Shown here in pieces: positions 8,421 through 18,070 of a stretch of 64,000 nucleotides of DNA. Position numbers and translations under genes: made by a program. The notes beneath the pieces were generated by a model, which worked only from the letters and a program-made list of their open reading frames with translations, was not told the origin of the DNA and made no database searches. This stretch comes from Clostridium sp. M62/1 (GTDB lineage: Bacteria; Bacillota; Clostridia; Lachnospirales; Lachnospiraceae): positions 1,990,001 through 2,054,000 of the forward strand of contig NZ_CP085988.1 in assembly GCF_020736365.1 (NCBI RefSeq), in the 5' to 3' direction. Each line of letters starts with the position of its first letter. Position 1 is the stretch's first letter.

Positions 8421-9134
8421 ATGATACCTAAGATTATTCATTATTGCTGGTTTGGGGGAAATGAACTTCCAGAAGAATCAAAAAGATATATTGAGTCTTG
8501 GAAAAGATACTGTCCAGATTACCAGATTATTAAATGGAGCGAAGAAAACTTTGATGTAAATAGTGTTCCATATACCAAAGAGGCATATGAAGAGAAAAAA
8601 TGGGCTTTTATTACAGATTATGTAAGATTAAAAGTCTTATATGAATCAGGAGGAATCTATATGGATACAGACGTGGAAGTAATTAAACCTTTAGATGATC
8701 TTTTAACTGAACCAGGATTTTCAGGATTTGAACTTCCCGATAAAGTTCCTACAGGAATCATGGCTTGTGAAAAGGAAAACAAATTCATTGGTGAGCTGCT
8801 TAGTCTGTATAAAGATAAGCACTTTGTAGATGGGGAGCATCATACAGATATGACGACAAATGTAGAACTTATATCCAATTTTTCACAGAAAAAAGGGCTT
8901 CTTTTAAACAATAAGAAACAGAGAATTATGGATTACACATTTTATCCTACTGATTATTTTTGCCCGAAGAATAATCGGACATTGGAATTGACGGTTACTA
9001 AAAATACATACACAATTCATCATTTTGCAGGTTCATGGCTTCCATCTTCAGGAAAGATAAACTCTAAAATAAAAAAAGTATTGGGTCCCAAAATGATGAA
9101 AAAGGTAATCGCGGTAAAGGATTTTTTAGAGTGA
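8421..9134 (+). CDS. DXD glycosyltransferase (Gly_transf_sug / GT32-like)
   Basis: 237 residues starting with MIPKIIHYCWFGG, the typical opening of the capsular glycosyltransferase group related to Och1 and the clostridial toxin catalytic domain. The DXD metal site is DTD at 82-84 in ESGGIYMDTDVE, preceded by ITDYVR. It probably transfers a hexose or HexNAc to the growing repeat unit. The ribosome site GAGAGGAAAAA precedes the ATG. AT-rich like its neighbours. Confidence 0.85.
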   Translation: MIPKIIHYCWFGGNELPEESKRYIESWKRYCPDYQIIKWSEENFDVNSVPYTKEAYEEKKWAFITDYVRLKVLYESGGIYMDTDVEVIKPLDDLLTEPGFSGFELPDKVPTGIMACEKENKFIGELLSLYKDKHFVDGEHHTDMTTNVELISNFSQKKGLLLNNKKQRIMDYTFYPTDYFCPKNNRTLELTVTKNTYTIHHFAGSWLPSSGKINSKIKKVLGPKMMKKVIAVKDFLE

Positions 9135-9135
9135 T

Positions 9136-10323
9136 ATGCGAAAAACAAAAGAGAAATTAAAATTAATGTTATTTAGAAATTTGCTGAAAATTTTTTATAT
9201 TTTTCCAGTAAAACAAAATCAGATTTTTTTTTCAAGCTATGAAGGTAAGAGTTATTCTTGTAATCCGAAATATATTTATGAAAAGCTCATTGAAAAAAGC
9301 AACGGAGAGTTTTTGTGTATATGGGAAATGAATCAAACAGACGTGGAAGAGATAAAAGGCAATCCAATTTTAACAGCCCATAACTCATTAAAATATATTT
9401 ATTACATATTGACCTCCAAAATTATTATTACGAATAATGGAATAACTCCTGTATTGCCTGTTAGACGGAAACAAATCCAAATTAACACATGGCATGGAGG
9501 TGGGGCTTATAAAAAAGGAGGGATAGATGTCGAAGAGGATATAAATGGCTCATCTAGGAAAAGGATTGAGATATCAGCAAAACAAACTACGTTTTTTATC
9601 TCAAGCTCTGAGATTTTTTCTGAAATTATGAAAAAGGCTCTTCTTCTTTATAATTGCCAGTTTGTTTCCTGCGGCATGCCACGAAATGATCTGTTTTTTT
9701 CTGTGAACGACAAGATAAAAGTTCAAGTACGAAAAAAGTTGAATATTTTAACAAAAAAACGGCTGGTCTTATATGCACCTACCTATAGAGGAAATGCTGG
9801 CGAAGATAATTTTTCTGATGAAATTGAGATGCTTGATGTACAAAGACTTTTAAGTGTTTTGAAAAAAAAATTTGGAGAGGATTGGATATTTTTATTTAGA
9901 AGTCATTATTTTTCAGAACATAATTTTGAGTTAGAAGAAAATTGTAGAAATGTCAGTAAGTATCCCGATATGCAGGAATTACTTTATACAGTGGATGTTC
10001 TGATTACCGATTATTCATCGTCTGTCTGGGATTTTTCGTTTACAGATAAACCAGGATTCCTTTATACACCAGATCTAAGTAAATATAAAAAAGAAAGGGA
10101 TTTCTATTTAGATATAGATGAATGGCCCTATCCAGTCTGCAGAAACAACGAAGAACTGGAGCAGGAAATTATAAAGTTTAATGAAGAAAGTCAAAAAAGG
10201 AGAAATGAAAAACATCATACAATGTTGAAAAGTTATGAAACAGGGTGCGCTTCAGAACAAATTTATAACTTAATAAAAGAACAATGTCAATCTAAGGAAA
10301 AAAGAAATGGAAAAGAACCATAA
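9136..10323 (+). CDS. CDP-glycerol/ribitol glycerophosphotransferase family protein (TagB/TagF-like)
   Basis: 395 residues with both marks of the PF04464 polyol-phosphate transferases: the catalytic His in INTWHGGG (H120) and the TDYSS...WDF block (291-300), plus LYAPTYRGN (about 212-220). Such enzymes transfer a polyol phosphate from a CDP-polyol to an acceptor. Here it most likely adds a phosphate-linked substituent to the capsule repeat, supplied by the cytidylyltransferase at 13081. It starts one base after the preceding stop and overlaps the next gene by 17 bases. The exact polyol is not known. Confidence 0.85.
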   Translation: MRKTKEKLKLMLFRNLLKIFYIFPVKQNQIFFSSYEGKSYSCNPKYIYEKLIEKSNGEFLCIWEMNQTDVEEIKGNPILTAHNSLKYIYYILTSKIIITNNGITPVLPVRRKQIQINTWHGGGAYKKGGIDVEEDINGSSRKRIEISAKQTTFFISSSEIFSEIMKKALLLYNCQFVSCGMPRNDLFFSVNDKIKVQVRKKLNILTKKRLVLYAPTYRGNAGEDNFSDEIEMLDVQRLLSVLKKKFGEDWIFLFRSHYFSEHNFELEENCRNVSKYPDMQELLYTVDVLITDYSSSVWDFSFTDKPGFLYTPDLSKYKKERDFYLDIDEWPYPVCRNNEELEQEIIKFNEESQKRRNEKHHTMLKSYETGCASEQIYNLIKEQCQSKEKRNGKEP

Positions 10324-11554
10324 TTACGAAAATATTGCCTTAAAGCTATTTATTGCCTCACATGCTTTATTCATTTTTTATGAACCACTGGGCATACCGG
10401 TAGTATTTAACATGCTATTATGGACTAGTGCTATTTTCGTTCTTCTGCTAAACAGAAAAATGGCCAGAATAAATGGAATTCTTGCTGGAGTTCTATGCTT
10501 TTCAATTCTAGTTATACTGAATATAAGAGGAACTGAGTACATAAGCAGAGGAAGCTATTATTTAATAGCTATGCTGGTATCTGTATTGTTTTTGCTTTTG
10601 TTCACTGAATCCGAAAATAATCTGAATAAAAACTATAGTATATTTATACTTCCAGCAGTTATATCGGGATGTCTGATCTGGATATATAAAATTGTACCTT
10701 CTGTGTACTTCTCAATAGTAGAACCCCTAATGAAACCAGAACATTTAGCATATAACCAACATTTAATTCGTGAAGGGTATGCGCCAAGTCTTGGGTATGA
10801 GATAGGGGTAACTGCAGATTGCATCGTATTAAGCTTATTTTTTATTATTTCTGAGTATAAGAAGAAAAAATTACGAGTCATACTTTTTTTATTTCTATTT
10901 AGCTCTCTGGTTTTTCTGGGAAGAAGAGGAGAGTTACTTGCTTTTTTTGCATCTGTAGTGCTGTTTGTTTTTATCTGTATAAATCGTCAGAAAAAAGCTG
11001 CTGTTTTAATGAGCATTTTTATTTCTGTAGTATTGGGCCTTATAATGTGTTTGGTAATTCAAGGAGTGTTAGTGGATTACAAAGGTACAAATCGTTATCT
11101 AATGACGTTTTCAGAATTACTGTCAGGTGAAGACATAATGAATGGAAGGTTAGGGCTGTATGTGACAGCAGTAGAACTGTTTAAAGAACATATTCTATTT
11201 GGAATTGGTTGGGGAGGATTTGCTGAAGAAGGAAGAAAAATTATAGATATAGTTTCAAATGTACATAATATTTATCTACAACTCTTCTGTGAAGTTGGAA
11301 TATTTGGGGCTTTGTGTATAATAAGCATTCTACTTAGTATCTTTTTTGCAAGTGGGAAGGCACTTGTTTCTGAAAAAGATGGAGAAAGAAAAACGGTTTT
11401 AAGATTTTCTTTTTTAGTACAAACTTATATTTTAACCAAGGGAATTATGGATAACTCTATTTATTATAGTAATTTTTGGATTCTGTATGCTGTAACTGTT
11501 CTTCCATTGATACAAGATAATTGGAAAAAAAGCAGAGCAAAATTATATTTTTAG
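10307..11554 (+). CDS. O-antigen ligase/polymerase-like membrane protein (putative Wzy)
   Basis: 415 residues with roughly ten to twelve hydrophobic segments. A long extracytoplasmic loop in the middle is followed near the C-terminus by FGIGWGGFAEEG and VHNIYLQLFCEVGIFG, which is the HN-containing pattern of Wzy/WaaL proteins (PF04932). It probably polymerises repeat units outside the membrane. The start overlaps the end of the preceding transferase, so the two are translationally coupled. Wzy proteins diverge strongly, so the call rests on topology, the short motif and operon position. Confidence 0.78.
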   Translation: MEKNHNYENIALKLFIASHALFIFYEPLGIPVVFNMLLWTSAIFVLLLNRKMARINGILAGVLCFSILVILNIRGTEYISRGSYYLIAMLVSVLFLLLFTESENNLNKNYSIFILPAVISGCLIWIYKIVPSVYFSIVEPLMKPEHLAYNQHLIREGYAPSLGYEIGVTADCIVLSLFFIISEYKKKKLRVILFLFLFSSLVFLGRRGELLAFFASVVLFVFICINRQKKAAVLMSIFISVVLGLIMCLVIQGVLVDYKGTNRYLMTFSELLSGEDIMNGRLGLYVTAVELFKEHILFGIGWGGFAEEGRKIIDIVSNVHNIYLQLFCEVGIFGALCIISILLSIFFASGKALVSEKDGERKTVLRFSFLVQTYILTKGIMDNSIYYSNFWILYAVTVLPLIQDNWKKSRAKLYF

Positions 11555-11572
11555 TGAACATAGAAAAGGATA

Positions 11573-13006
11573 TTGAAATTGTTTATGCTAAGACAATTAA
11601 AAACCAGATGGATGGGGTTAAATGATGCCGCTAAAGCTTCATTAGTATTTATGATGGTTAGTTTCTTGAATGAAGGTATCAGATTTATTACAACGCCTAT
11701 TTATACAAGGCTTTTAACTGCAGAGGAATATGGAATTACATCTGTATATTACTCTTGGGAGGCAATTTTAGGGGTTTTTACTATGCTGTCACTACAGTAT
11801 GGAATTTTTAATAATGGAATGTTTGAATTTAAAAACGACAGAGATTCCTTTATATCATCAATTTTATTTTTATCAAATCTGGTAACAGTAGGTATATTTT
11901 GCGTTTTGATGTTTCTTGTACGAAAAGGGCTCCAGATTGGTCTGAATGTTTCTTTAATATATTTAATGTTTATCATTTTTATGGTAAAACCGGCTAATAA
12001 CTTCTGGGTTTCAAGACAAAGATATGAATTTAAGTATATAAAACCTGCTATTATTTCTGCCATTCTTGCTGTCCTGTCACCTGCTTTCGGGATTTTTTTT
12101 CTGCTCTATGCGGATGGAGATAAAGCAAGTATAAAACTTTGGGCTTCCTATATTCCCAGTTTGGTGATTTGGTTTGTATTTTATCTTTATACATATGTAA
12201 AGACACGATTAAGAATCCGCTTGTCGTATGTATGGTATGCATTTAAATTAAGTATTCCTCTTGTGCCACACTATGCTTCACAGTATATTCTTTCAGCTGC
12301 TGACAGAATAATGATTGCTAAAATGGTAAACGAAGCGAGTGCAGGGATCTATGGTATTTCAGCAACAGCAGCTGCTGTGGTGAGCATTATCTGGAATTCA
12401 ATTAATGCAGTTTTGACGCCATGGACATATGAAAAAATGGGAAGTCAGGATTATCAAAGTATATATTCACTTACAAAATGGATTTGTGTTTTATATGCAG
12501 TATTCTGCTCCTTGATTATGCTTACTGCTCCAGAAATTATGTGGATTGTGGCTCCTTCCTCTTACCATGAGGGAACATATTTGATTCCTCCAATTATAGC
12601 AGCTACCTATTTTTCGGGGTTATATACCTTGTTTGGAAATGTAGAGTTGTTCTATAAAAAAGTAAATATGATAATGATTGCTAGTATTATGGCTGCGGGA
12701 TTAAATGTGGTTTTAAATGTAGTGTTTATAAAACTGTTTGGTTACCATGCAGCAGCATATACAACATTATTTTGCTATTTACTTTATACTGTTTTTCATT
12801 ATTTAAACATGAAAAAAATAGAGAAGAACAAAGTCTATGATATCCGTTTCATTTCAGGTGTATCTGCTGTATTAATTGGTTGTGCAGTTTTATCGCCTTT
12901 AATCTATGACTATTTTATTATAAGATATTTGGTTTTGATTTGTGCCTTAGCTATTATTTGCATGAAGAGAAGAAACATAATAGATATTCTAAAAAAATTA
13001 AGATAG
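11573..13006 (+). CDS. Polysaccharide flippase (Wzx-like, MOP superfamily)
   Basis: 477 residues with about fourteen predicted membrane helices. The opening AAKASLVFMMVSFLNEGIRFITTPIYTRLL is characteristic of PST-family exporters. It would flip lipid-linked repeat units to the outside for the Wzy-like protein encoded just upstream. A TTG at 11573 follows AAAAGGA closely and an ATG lies at 11585; the longer form is listed but either could be used. Confidence 0.87.
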   Translation: MKLFMLRQLKTRWMGLNDAAKASLVFMMVSFLNEGIRFITTPIYTRLLTAEEYGITSVYYSWEAILGVFTMLSLQYGIFNNGMFEFKNDRDSFISSILFLSNLVTVGIFCVLMFLVRKGLQIGLNVSLIYLMFIIFMVKPANNFWVSRQRYEFKYIKPAIISAILAVLSPAFGIFFLLYADGDKASIKLWASYIPSLVIWFVFYLYTYVKTRLRIRLSYVWYAFKLSIPLVPHYASQYILSAADRIMIAKMVNEASAGIYGISATAAAVVSIIWNSINAVLTPWTYEKMGSQDYQSIYSLTKWICVLYAVFCSLIMLTAPEIMWIVAPSSYHEGTYLIPPIIAATYFSGLYTLFGNVELFYKKVNMIMIASIMAAGLNVVLNVVFIKLFGYHAAAYTTLFCYLLYTVFHYLNMKKIEKNKVYDIRFISGVSAVLIGCAVLSPLIYDYFIIRYLVLICALAIICMKRRNIIDILKKLR

Positions 13007-13080
13007 TAGCCATTTAGCATATTTATAGAGGACTCTGCAGAGTTATCCAACATTATAAAGTATATTGATAAGAGGAAAAA

Positions 13081-13815
13081 GTGAGAATGAATATAGCAGT
13101 TATATTTGCTGGAGGAGTAGGAAGCAGAATGCACAGTAGAGAGATACCAAAACAGTTTCTAAAACTCCATGATAAACCAATTATTATTCATACCTTGGAA
13201 ATTTTTGAAAACAGCTCTCTGATTGATGCAATTGTAATAGCCTGTGTTCAGCCATGGATACCATATTTGAATAAACTGGTTTACCAATATCGATTGGACA
13301 AGGTGAAGAAAATAGTTCCAGGAGGAGAAACGGGACAGCTTTCTATTTTCAAGGGACTATGTGCAGCAGAGGAGATAGCAGAAAATGATAAAAGCATTGT
13401 ACTGATTCATGATGGAGTAAGGCCACTGATTAATGAAGAAGTAATAAGAAAAAACATTGAAAGTGTAGAAAAATATGGTTCCGCTATAACAACGAGTATT
13501 GTAAAAGAAACTATTTTAGTTGTCAAAGAAGATGGACGGATCGATCATGTACCTGATAGAAGAAATTCTAGAGTTGCAAAAGCCCCACAAAGTTTTTGGC
13601 TTAGAGAGATTATGGAGTTACATAAAAGAGCATTATCAGAGGGAAAAACAGATTTTATTGATTCGTGTACTATGATGCAATATTACAATCACTCTCTGCA
13701 TCTTGTAGATGGGCCATATGAAAATATAAAGATTACAACTCCAGATGATTTTTATACTATGCGTGCGCTTTTGGATGCAAAAGAAAATGAACAGATTTAT
13801 GGTTACTCGGAATAA
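13081..13815 (+). CDS. IspD/TarI-family cytidylyltransferase
   Basis: 244 residues. The CTP-binding loop VIFAGGVGSRMHS, then IPKQFL, and the downstream IHDGVRPLI and APQSFW motifs define the IspD/TarI family. Within a capsule locus next to a CDP-polyol-type transferase, activation of a polyol phosphate (for example ribitol 5-phosphate, TarI-like) is more likely than the MEP-pathway role, but the substrate is inference. The usual TarJ reductase is absent; the next gene is an SDR instead. GTG start at 13081, with an alternative ATG at 13087, after GAGGAAAAA. Confidence 0.82.
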   Translation: MRMNIAVIFAGGVGSRMHSREIPKQFLKLHDKPIIIHTLEIFENSSLIDAIVIACVQPWIPYLNKLVYQYRLDKVKKIVPGGETGQLSIFKGLCAAEEIAENDKSIVLIHDGVRPLINEEVIRKNIESVEKYGSAITTSIVKETILVVKEDGRIDHVPDRRNSRVAKAPQSFWLREIMELHKRALSEGKTDFIDSCTMMQYYNHSLHLVDGPYENIKITTPDDFYTMRALLDAKENEQIYGYSE

Positions 13816-13852
13816 TGAGTTTATCAGAAACAAATGAAAAGAGGAAAAAGTT

Positions 13853-14878
13853 ATGAATTTAAGCTATGAAAAAGAGATGGACACAGAAATTATTCCAAAG
13901 GAGCTTAAAAACGCAAAACTTTTAGTAACAGGAGCGTCGGGGCTTATTGGTTCTGTTTTGACAGAATATTTGTTAAAAGAAAATGCCCAGTATCAGATGG
14001 GAGTAAAACTGATATTGCTTGTACGCAATCGGGAAGATTTGCTATCTAAGTTGGGAAATAGAATAGGTAAGGAGAACATACAGATTATCCAAGGAGATAT
14101 TTGCTGTTTGCCTGAGATAACCGATGATATAGATTATATTATTCATGGTGCAAGTATTACAGCAAGCAGTATGATGATCGAACATCCAGTACAGGTTATA
14201 AAAACCAACTTGAAAGGAACTGCTAATATTCTTGAATTTGCAAAAAAAAAGAGCGTAAAAGGAGTAGTTTATTTGTCTACTATGGAGGTCTATGGATTCA
14301 CAGAAGAGGAAAAACTTCTTACAGAGGAACAAGTTCAATATTTAAATCCGCTCGAGCTTAGAAGTAGCTATCCAGAGAGTAAAAGAATGTGTGAAAATCT
14401 ATGTGTTTCATATGCAAGTGAATTTCACATCCCAGTCAAAATTATTAGGCTTGCGCAGACATTTGGACGGGGAGTCAAAGCGGATGATACGCGTGTATTT
14501 GCCCAATTTGCTAGATGCGTTAGAGATGGAAAAGATATCGAAATCATGACAGATGGGAGAAGTAAAAGAATGTATCTGGATACAGAGGATGCGGTTAGAG
14601 CGATCCTCACAGTACTTCTAAAAGGAAAGACAGGGGAAGTTTATAATGCGGCAAATAAGGAAACCTATTGTTCAATACGGGAAATGGCTGAAATGGTGGC
14701 ATCAGAGATATCAGAAGGAAAGATAAAAGTTTATGTAGGAGTAGGTAAGGAAAATGTGAAAAAATTTCCTCCTGCTCATAAGTTAATGTTAGATGTTTCG
14801 AAACTGGAGGAATTGGGGTGGAGGCCGGAAACTGGGCTTAGAGAGATGTATTTGGAAATGATAGAGGGATGGCAATAA
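13853..14878 (+). CDS. NAD-dependent epimerase/dehydratase (extended SDR)
   Basis: 341 residues. The Rossmann loop is LLVTGASGLIGSVL, and the catalytic triad is represented by YLSTMEVYG and SSYPESKRMCE (YxxxK). The closing LEELGWRPETGLREM helix is typical of sugar-nucleotide SDRs. It follows the cytidylyltransferase after 37 bases, so it may modify the same nucleotide-linked product, but it could equally be a sugar-nucleotide 4-epimerase. No specificity can be assigned. A GAGGAAAAAG ribosome site precedes the ATG. Confidence 0.85.
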   Translation: MNLSYEKEMDTEIIPKELKNAKLLVTGASGLIGSVLTEYLLKENAQYQMGVKLILLVRNREDLLSKLGNRIGKENIQIIQGDICCLPEITDDIDYIIHGASITASSMMIEHPVQVIKTNLKGTANILEFAKKKSVKGVVYLSTMEVYGFTEEEKLLTEEQVQYLNPLELRSSYPESKRMCENLCVSYASEFHIPVKIIRLAQTFGRGVKADDTRVFAQFARCVRDGKDIEIMTDGRSKRMYLDTEDAVRAILTVLLKGKTGEVYNAANKETYCSIREMAEMVASEISEGKIKVYVGVGKENVKKFPPAHKLMLDVSKLEELGWRPETGLREMYLEMIEGWQ

Positions 14879-14958
14879 TTAAAAAATTAAAAATATAATA
14901 AAGAGATCTCTGCTATTTTTTGAAGATTGATGAAAATGGACAGAATAGGAGAAAGTAA

Positions 14959-16053
14959 ATGAAAAAAGTTTTAGTTGTTTTTGGGACACGCCCAGAGGCG
15001 ATAAAAATGTGTCCTCTCGTCCGTGAATTGAAAATGAGAAATAATTTTTTAATAAGGGTATGTGTGACAGGACAACACAGACAAATGCTTGATCAGGTGT
15101 TAAAGACCTTTGAAATTGTTCCTGATTATGATTTGGCAATTATGAAGAAAAGTCAGACCCTGTTTGATATAACTGGAGAAATTTTGAGCAGAATAAAGAA
15201 GGTACTTGAAGCGGAAAAGCCGGATGTTGTACTGGTTCATGGAGATACATCTACAACCTTTGTGACAGCATTGGCTTGTTTTTATATGCAGATACCAGTA
15301 GGGCATGTGGAGGCTGGGCTTCGTACATATAATCTGTATTCTCCATTTCCTGAAGAATTTAACCGTCAAGCCGTAGGAATAATTGCCTCTTATCATTTTG
15401 CACCAACAGAAATGGCCAAGAGTAATTTACTTAGAGAAGGAAAAAGACCAGAGACAGTCTATGTAACGGGAAATACTGCCATAGATGCCCTTAAAATAAC
15501 TGTATGTCCAGAGTTTGAAAATGCTCATCTTAAATGGGCGGAAGGAAGTAGGTTGATTATGATCACAGCCCATAGACGGGAAAACTTAGGAGAGCCAATG
15601 CAGCATATGTTTCGTGCTATTAGGAGAGTATGTGATGAGCATGAAGATATAAAGGCGATCTATCCAATTCATATGAATCCAGCAGTAAGAAAGGCGGCTA
15701 ATTCTATTTTGGGCGGTGATGAAAGAATACGTATTATAGAACCTTTGGATGTCTTGGATTTTCATAATTTTTTGGCACGTTCTTATTTAATATTGACAGA
15801 TTCTGGCGGGATACAGGAGGAGGCGCCTTCACTGGGAAAACCGGTTCTGGTAATGAGAGAGACAACAGAACGTCCAGAGGGAATTCAAGCTGGTACTTTA
15901 AAGCTAGTAGGTACTGATGAAGATACAATATATAAAGCCTTTAAACAGCTTTTAGAAGATAAGAAAGAATATGAGAGAATGAGTAAGGCATGTAATCCTT
16001 ATGGTGATGGGTTTGCAAGCAAAAGGATAGCAGATATATTGGAAGAGATTTAA
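14959..16053 (+). CDS. wecB: UDP-N-acetylglucosamine 2-epimerase (non-hydrolysing)
   Basis: 364 residues, the normal length of WecB/MnaA. Signatures are VVFGTRPEAIKM at the N-terminus, VHGDTSTT, GHVEAGLRT with the catalytic-site His/Glu, FPEEFNRQ, AHRRENLGEP and DSGGIQEEAP. It interconverts UDP-GlcNAc and UDP-ManNAc in the cytoplasm and so supplies ManNAc for the repeat unit; no ManNAc dehydrogenase is seen here. The ribosome site is AGGAGAAAG. This is the most secure enzyme call in the AT-rich cassette. Confidence 0.94.
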   Translation: MKKVLVVFGTRPEAIKMCPLVRELKMRNNFLIRVCVTGQHRQMLDQVLKTFEIVPDYDLAIMKKSQTLFDITGEILSRIKKVLEAEKPDVVLVHGDTSTTFVTALACFYMQIPVGHVEAGLRTYNLYSPFPEEFNRQAVGIIASYHFAPTEMAKSNLLREGKRPETVYVTGNTAIDALKITVCPEFENAHLKWAEGSRLIMITAHRRENLGEPMQHMFRAIRRVCDEHEDIKAIYPIHMNPAVRKAANSILGGDERIRIIEPLDVLDFHNFLARSYLILTDSGGIQEEAPSLGKPVLVMRETTERPEGIQAGTLKLVGTDEDTIYKAFKQLLEDKKEYERMSKACNPYGDGFASKRIADILEEI

Positions 16054-16119
16054 ATAAAAAGAAAAAAATAAAATATGAATACTAGAAAGTAAAAATTAGA
16101 AAGGGCATCTAAAAGAAAG

Positions 16120-17109
16120 ATGGTGCGCATAGATAGAGGAATTGTTTTTGCTAGAACAATGTCAGTTATTATGATTGTGAGCTGCCATATTTTACAATAT
16201 TATGGAAATTTCTTGGCTTGGTATCTTAATGTTGGGGTAGAGATTTTTCTTATTATTTCTGGAATTCTATATGGGCAAAAAACGATTGAAAAGCCAGCGG
16301 AATGGATAAAGAAACAATGGATCAAGTTGTTGGTTCCATACTGGACTTACTCAGTTTTTGCTATATGTATCTATAAATTATATGCCCCAGAATACGTTAC
16401 AGTAGAGGGAATTTTAGGGTTGTTTCTAACTGCTTCCCGCTTTCCCGGTCTGGGACATCTTTGGTATGTAAACTACATATTATTCTTGTATTTATTTACG
16501 CCGTATTTACAAAATTTTTATGAAGAATATTTTCAAAAACTATCGGATAAGAAAATGTTTTTAGGATTAGTGATATTTACAGGGCTCTTATGTATGTTAC
16601 AGTATTATGGTATTTTTCAGTATGAAGTGAACAGAGTAGTATGCTATTATACAGCGTATTTTTTGAGCAGAAGGTATCTCTATTATAATAAAGAAAAACA
16701 CAAGCATAATTTGAACAAAATAGCAATTGTAACCATTATACTATCCGTACTTCTGACTATACTAAGAATATATATTCAATTTTTCGGTTCTATTACATTC
16801 CCTATATGGGATACGGCGGTTTTATATATCCATTCGTTAATGGGATTTGGACTGTTTTATATGCTTTATTACATTGGAAATAAAAAAGGTATAGCAAATA
16901 GTAAAGTCATTAATTTCATTAATAAATATTCTTATCAAATATATTTGGTACATCACCTATACATTTTAGGCCCGGAAAATATAAATTTGATGAAACTAAT
17001 TCCTGATATGACAGGAACCTGTATACTATTAATTATTGTAATAGTGGTATCTGCAGTATTTTTTGATAAGGTAGTTCAAATAGTAAAGCCTATAAAGAAT
17101 AAGGTGTAA
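16120..17109 (+). CDS. Acyltransferase 3 family membrane protein (putative O-acetyltransferase)
   Basis: 329 residues with about ten hydrophobic segments. The first helix carries SVIMIVSCHILQYYG with the family His, followed by VGVEIFLIISGILYG and FPGLGHLWYVNYILF, which match acyltransferase 3 (PF01757). It probably O-acetylates the capsule as the last tailoring step. It is the final gene of the operon; no convincing terminator follows in the next 100 bases. An AAGGGCATCTAAAAGAAAG stretch precedes the ATG, a weak ribosome site. Confidence 0.82.
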   Translation: MVRIDRGIVFARTMSVIMIVSCHILQYYGNFLAWYLNVGVEIFLIISGILYGQKTIEKPAEWIKKQWIKLLVPYWTYSVFAICIYKLYAPEYVTVEGILGLFLTASRFPGLGHLWYVNYILFLYLFTPYLQNFYEEYFQKLSDKKMFLGLVIFTGLLCMLQYYGIFQYEVNRVVCYYTAYFLSRRYLYYNKEKHKHNLNKIAIVTIILSVLLTILRIYIQFFGSITFPIWDTAVLYIHSLMGFGLFYMLYYIGNKKGIANSKVINFINKYSYQIYLVHHLYILGPENINLMKLIPDMTGTCILLIIVIVVSAVFFDKVVQIVKPIKNKV

Positions 17110-17537
17110 TTATTTGGTGAACGGTAGATAATGGATATCTCGACCTATGGAATTACGTATGAGAAAATAGGTTAATACTAAATAAAGAGTATCAAAGAGG
17201 CTGTGAAGAAAAGGACATGTTGACAAACTAAGAAGAAATGGCTTTCTGTATGGTATACTTATTATATCAATTGTAGGAGATCATTTTTTATGATGAGAAA
17301 ACAAAGCGGACAAATCCAGATGGTAATCCTTGACACTACCTTCTAAGATGACGTATAATTAAGGACCCGTTGACAAAGTTTCCGAATATTGTATTCCCAT
17401 GGTATAATGGAAACAAAAGACTAACTATTAAAAGTCAAGTTTAAGATGAAATTTTTTTGAATGAATTGCAGAAATGCATTTCAGATAAAAGTGTACCTTG
17501 AAAACTGCATGACAAACAGAGTGTCATTTCAGGCACT
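17110..17537. other. Gene-free stretch after the polysaccharide operon, mobile-element debris
   Basis: AT-rich. Two similar blocks begin with GTTGACAAA and end, 27-28 bases later, in GGTATAAT or GGTATACT (17219-17265 and 17370-17406). They look like copies of one promoter-bearing end of an insertion sequence. A short start-codon fragment (17290-17346) lies between them. No intact gene. Confidence 0.45.
17290..17346 (+). pseudogene. Possible 5' remnant of a transposase gene
   Basis: GTAGGAGAT followed by an ATG opens an 18-codon frame (MMRKQSGQIQMVILDTTF) that stops at TAA. The beginning resembles the start of some IS transposases but is too short to classify. It has a ribosome site yet no gene body, which suggests a cut-off element end. 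Confidence 0.25.
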
Positions 17538-17635
17538 CTAAAAGGAGATATTTACAGAATAAGTTAAGCTGCCGGTACGTATGCCTGCCCTGATTTTTCC
17601 ATTGCGAATATCAACCGTACAAGTTTCTTTGCGGC
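17538..17635 (-). pseudogene. Displaced C-terminal codons of the alanine-racemase-like gene
   Basis: On the minus strand, directly outside the left end of the IS66 composite, an open frame reads CRKETCTVDIRNGKIRAG and on to a TAG at 17538-17540. The other end of the composite interrupts the racemase-like gene at ...HVSRIYVY. Both junctions keep the codons GTA TAC in the same frame, and joining them gives a continuous racemase-like C-terminus. I infer that these 31 codons are the original end of that gene. A small hairpin (17518-17523 with 17534-17539) overlaps the stop and may be its old terminator. Confidence 0.6.
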
Positions 17636-17643
17636 AGTATACG

Positions 17644-17885
17644 GTAAACCATGGGTACTGGCTCATTTTTTGACCGCCGTTTCCGGCGGCCATGTTTACA
17701 GATTGGTTGTTTTTGACTTGCTCCGGCAGATCTCCGGCAACTGGTCTGACCATGAAAGCAGTTCCTCAATGAAGCTGTAATCCGTATCATCCTGATGGTC
17801 TTTCACAACTGTCAGGACATAATCCAGATAGCGGAACGGATTCAGGTTATTGGCTTTCGCTGTTTCCGTTATACTGTAGATGATC
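17644..17885 (-). repeat. Left inverted arm: 3' end of the outer IS66 element
   Basis: 242 bp matching 22057-22298 in reverse complement with two mismatches seen by eye. It encodes the last 62 residues of the outer transposase (from IIYSITETAK) on the minus strand and then its terminal repeat. Confidence 0.85.
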
Positions 17886-18070
17886 GGTAAGCGCTTTATA
17901 ACCAACCGGATAGTCAAACTCCAACTTTTGTGAGATACTTCAGATACTTGGAGTAATTCACTTCCTATCCGGTTCTCGGAGTTGCAAAAGCTATGCTTTA
18001 ATCTCACATCTTGAGTCGCTTTTGTTGTACCTGATTACTCCAAAATCTCACGTTGGAGGAGATGAATCAA

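Noticed and set aside
17538..17753. Small independent minus-strand gene of 71 codons
   Set aside because: Its first half is the reverse strand reading of the IS66 arm; only the last 31 codons are of interest, as the displaced end of the racemase-like gene.
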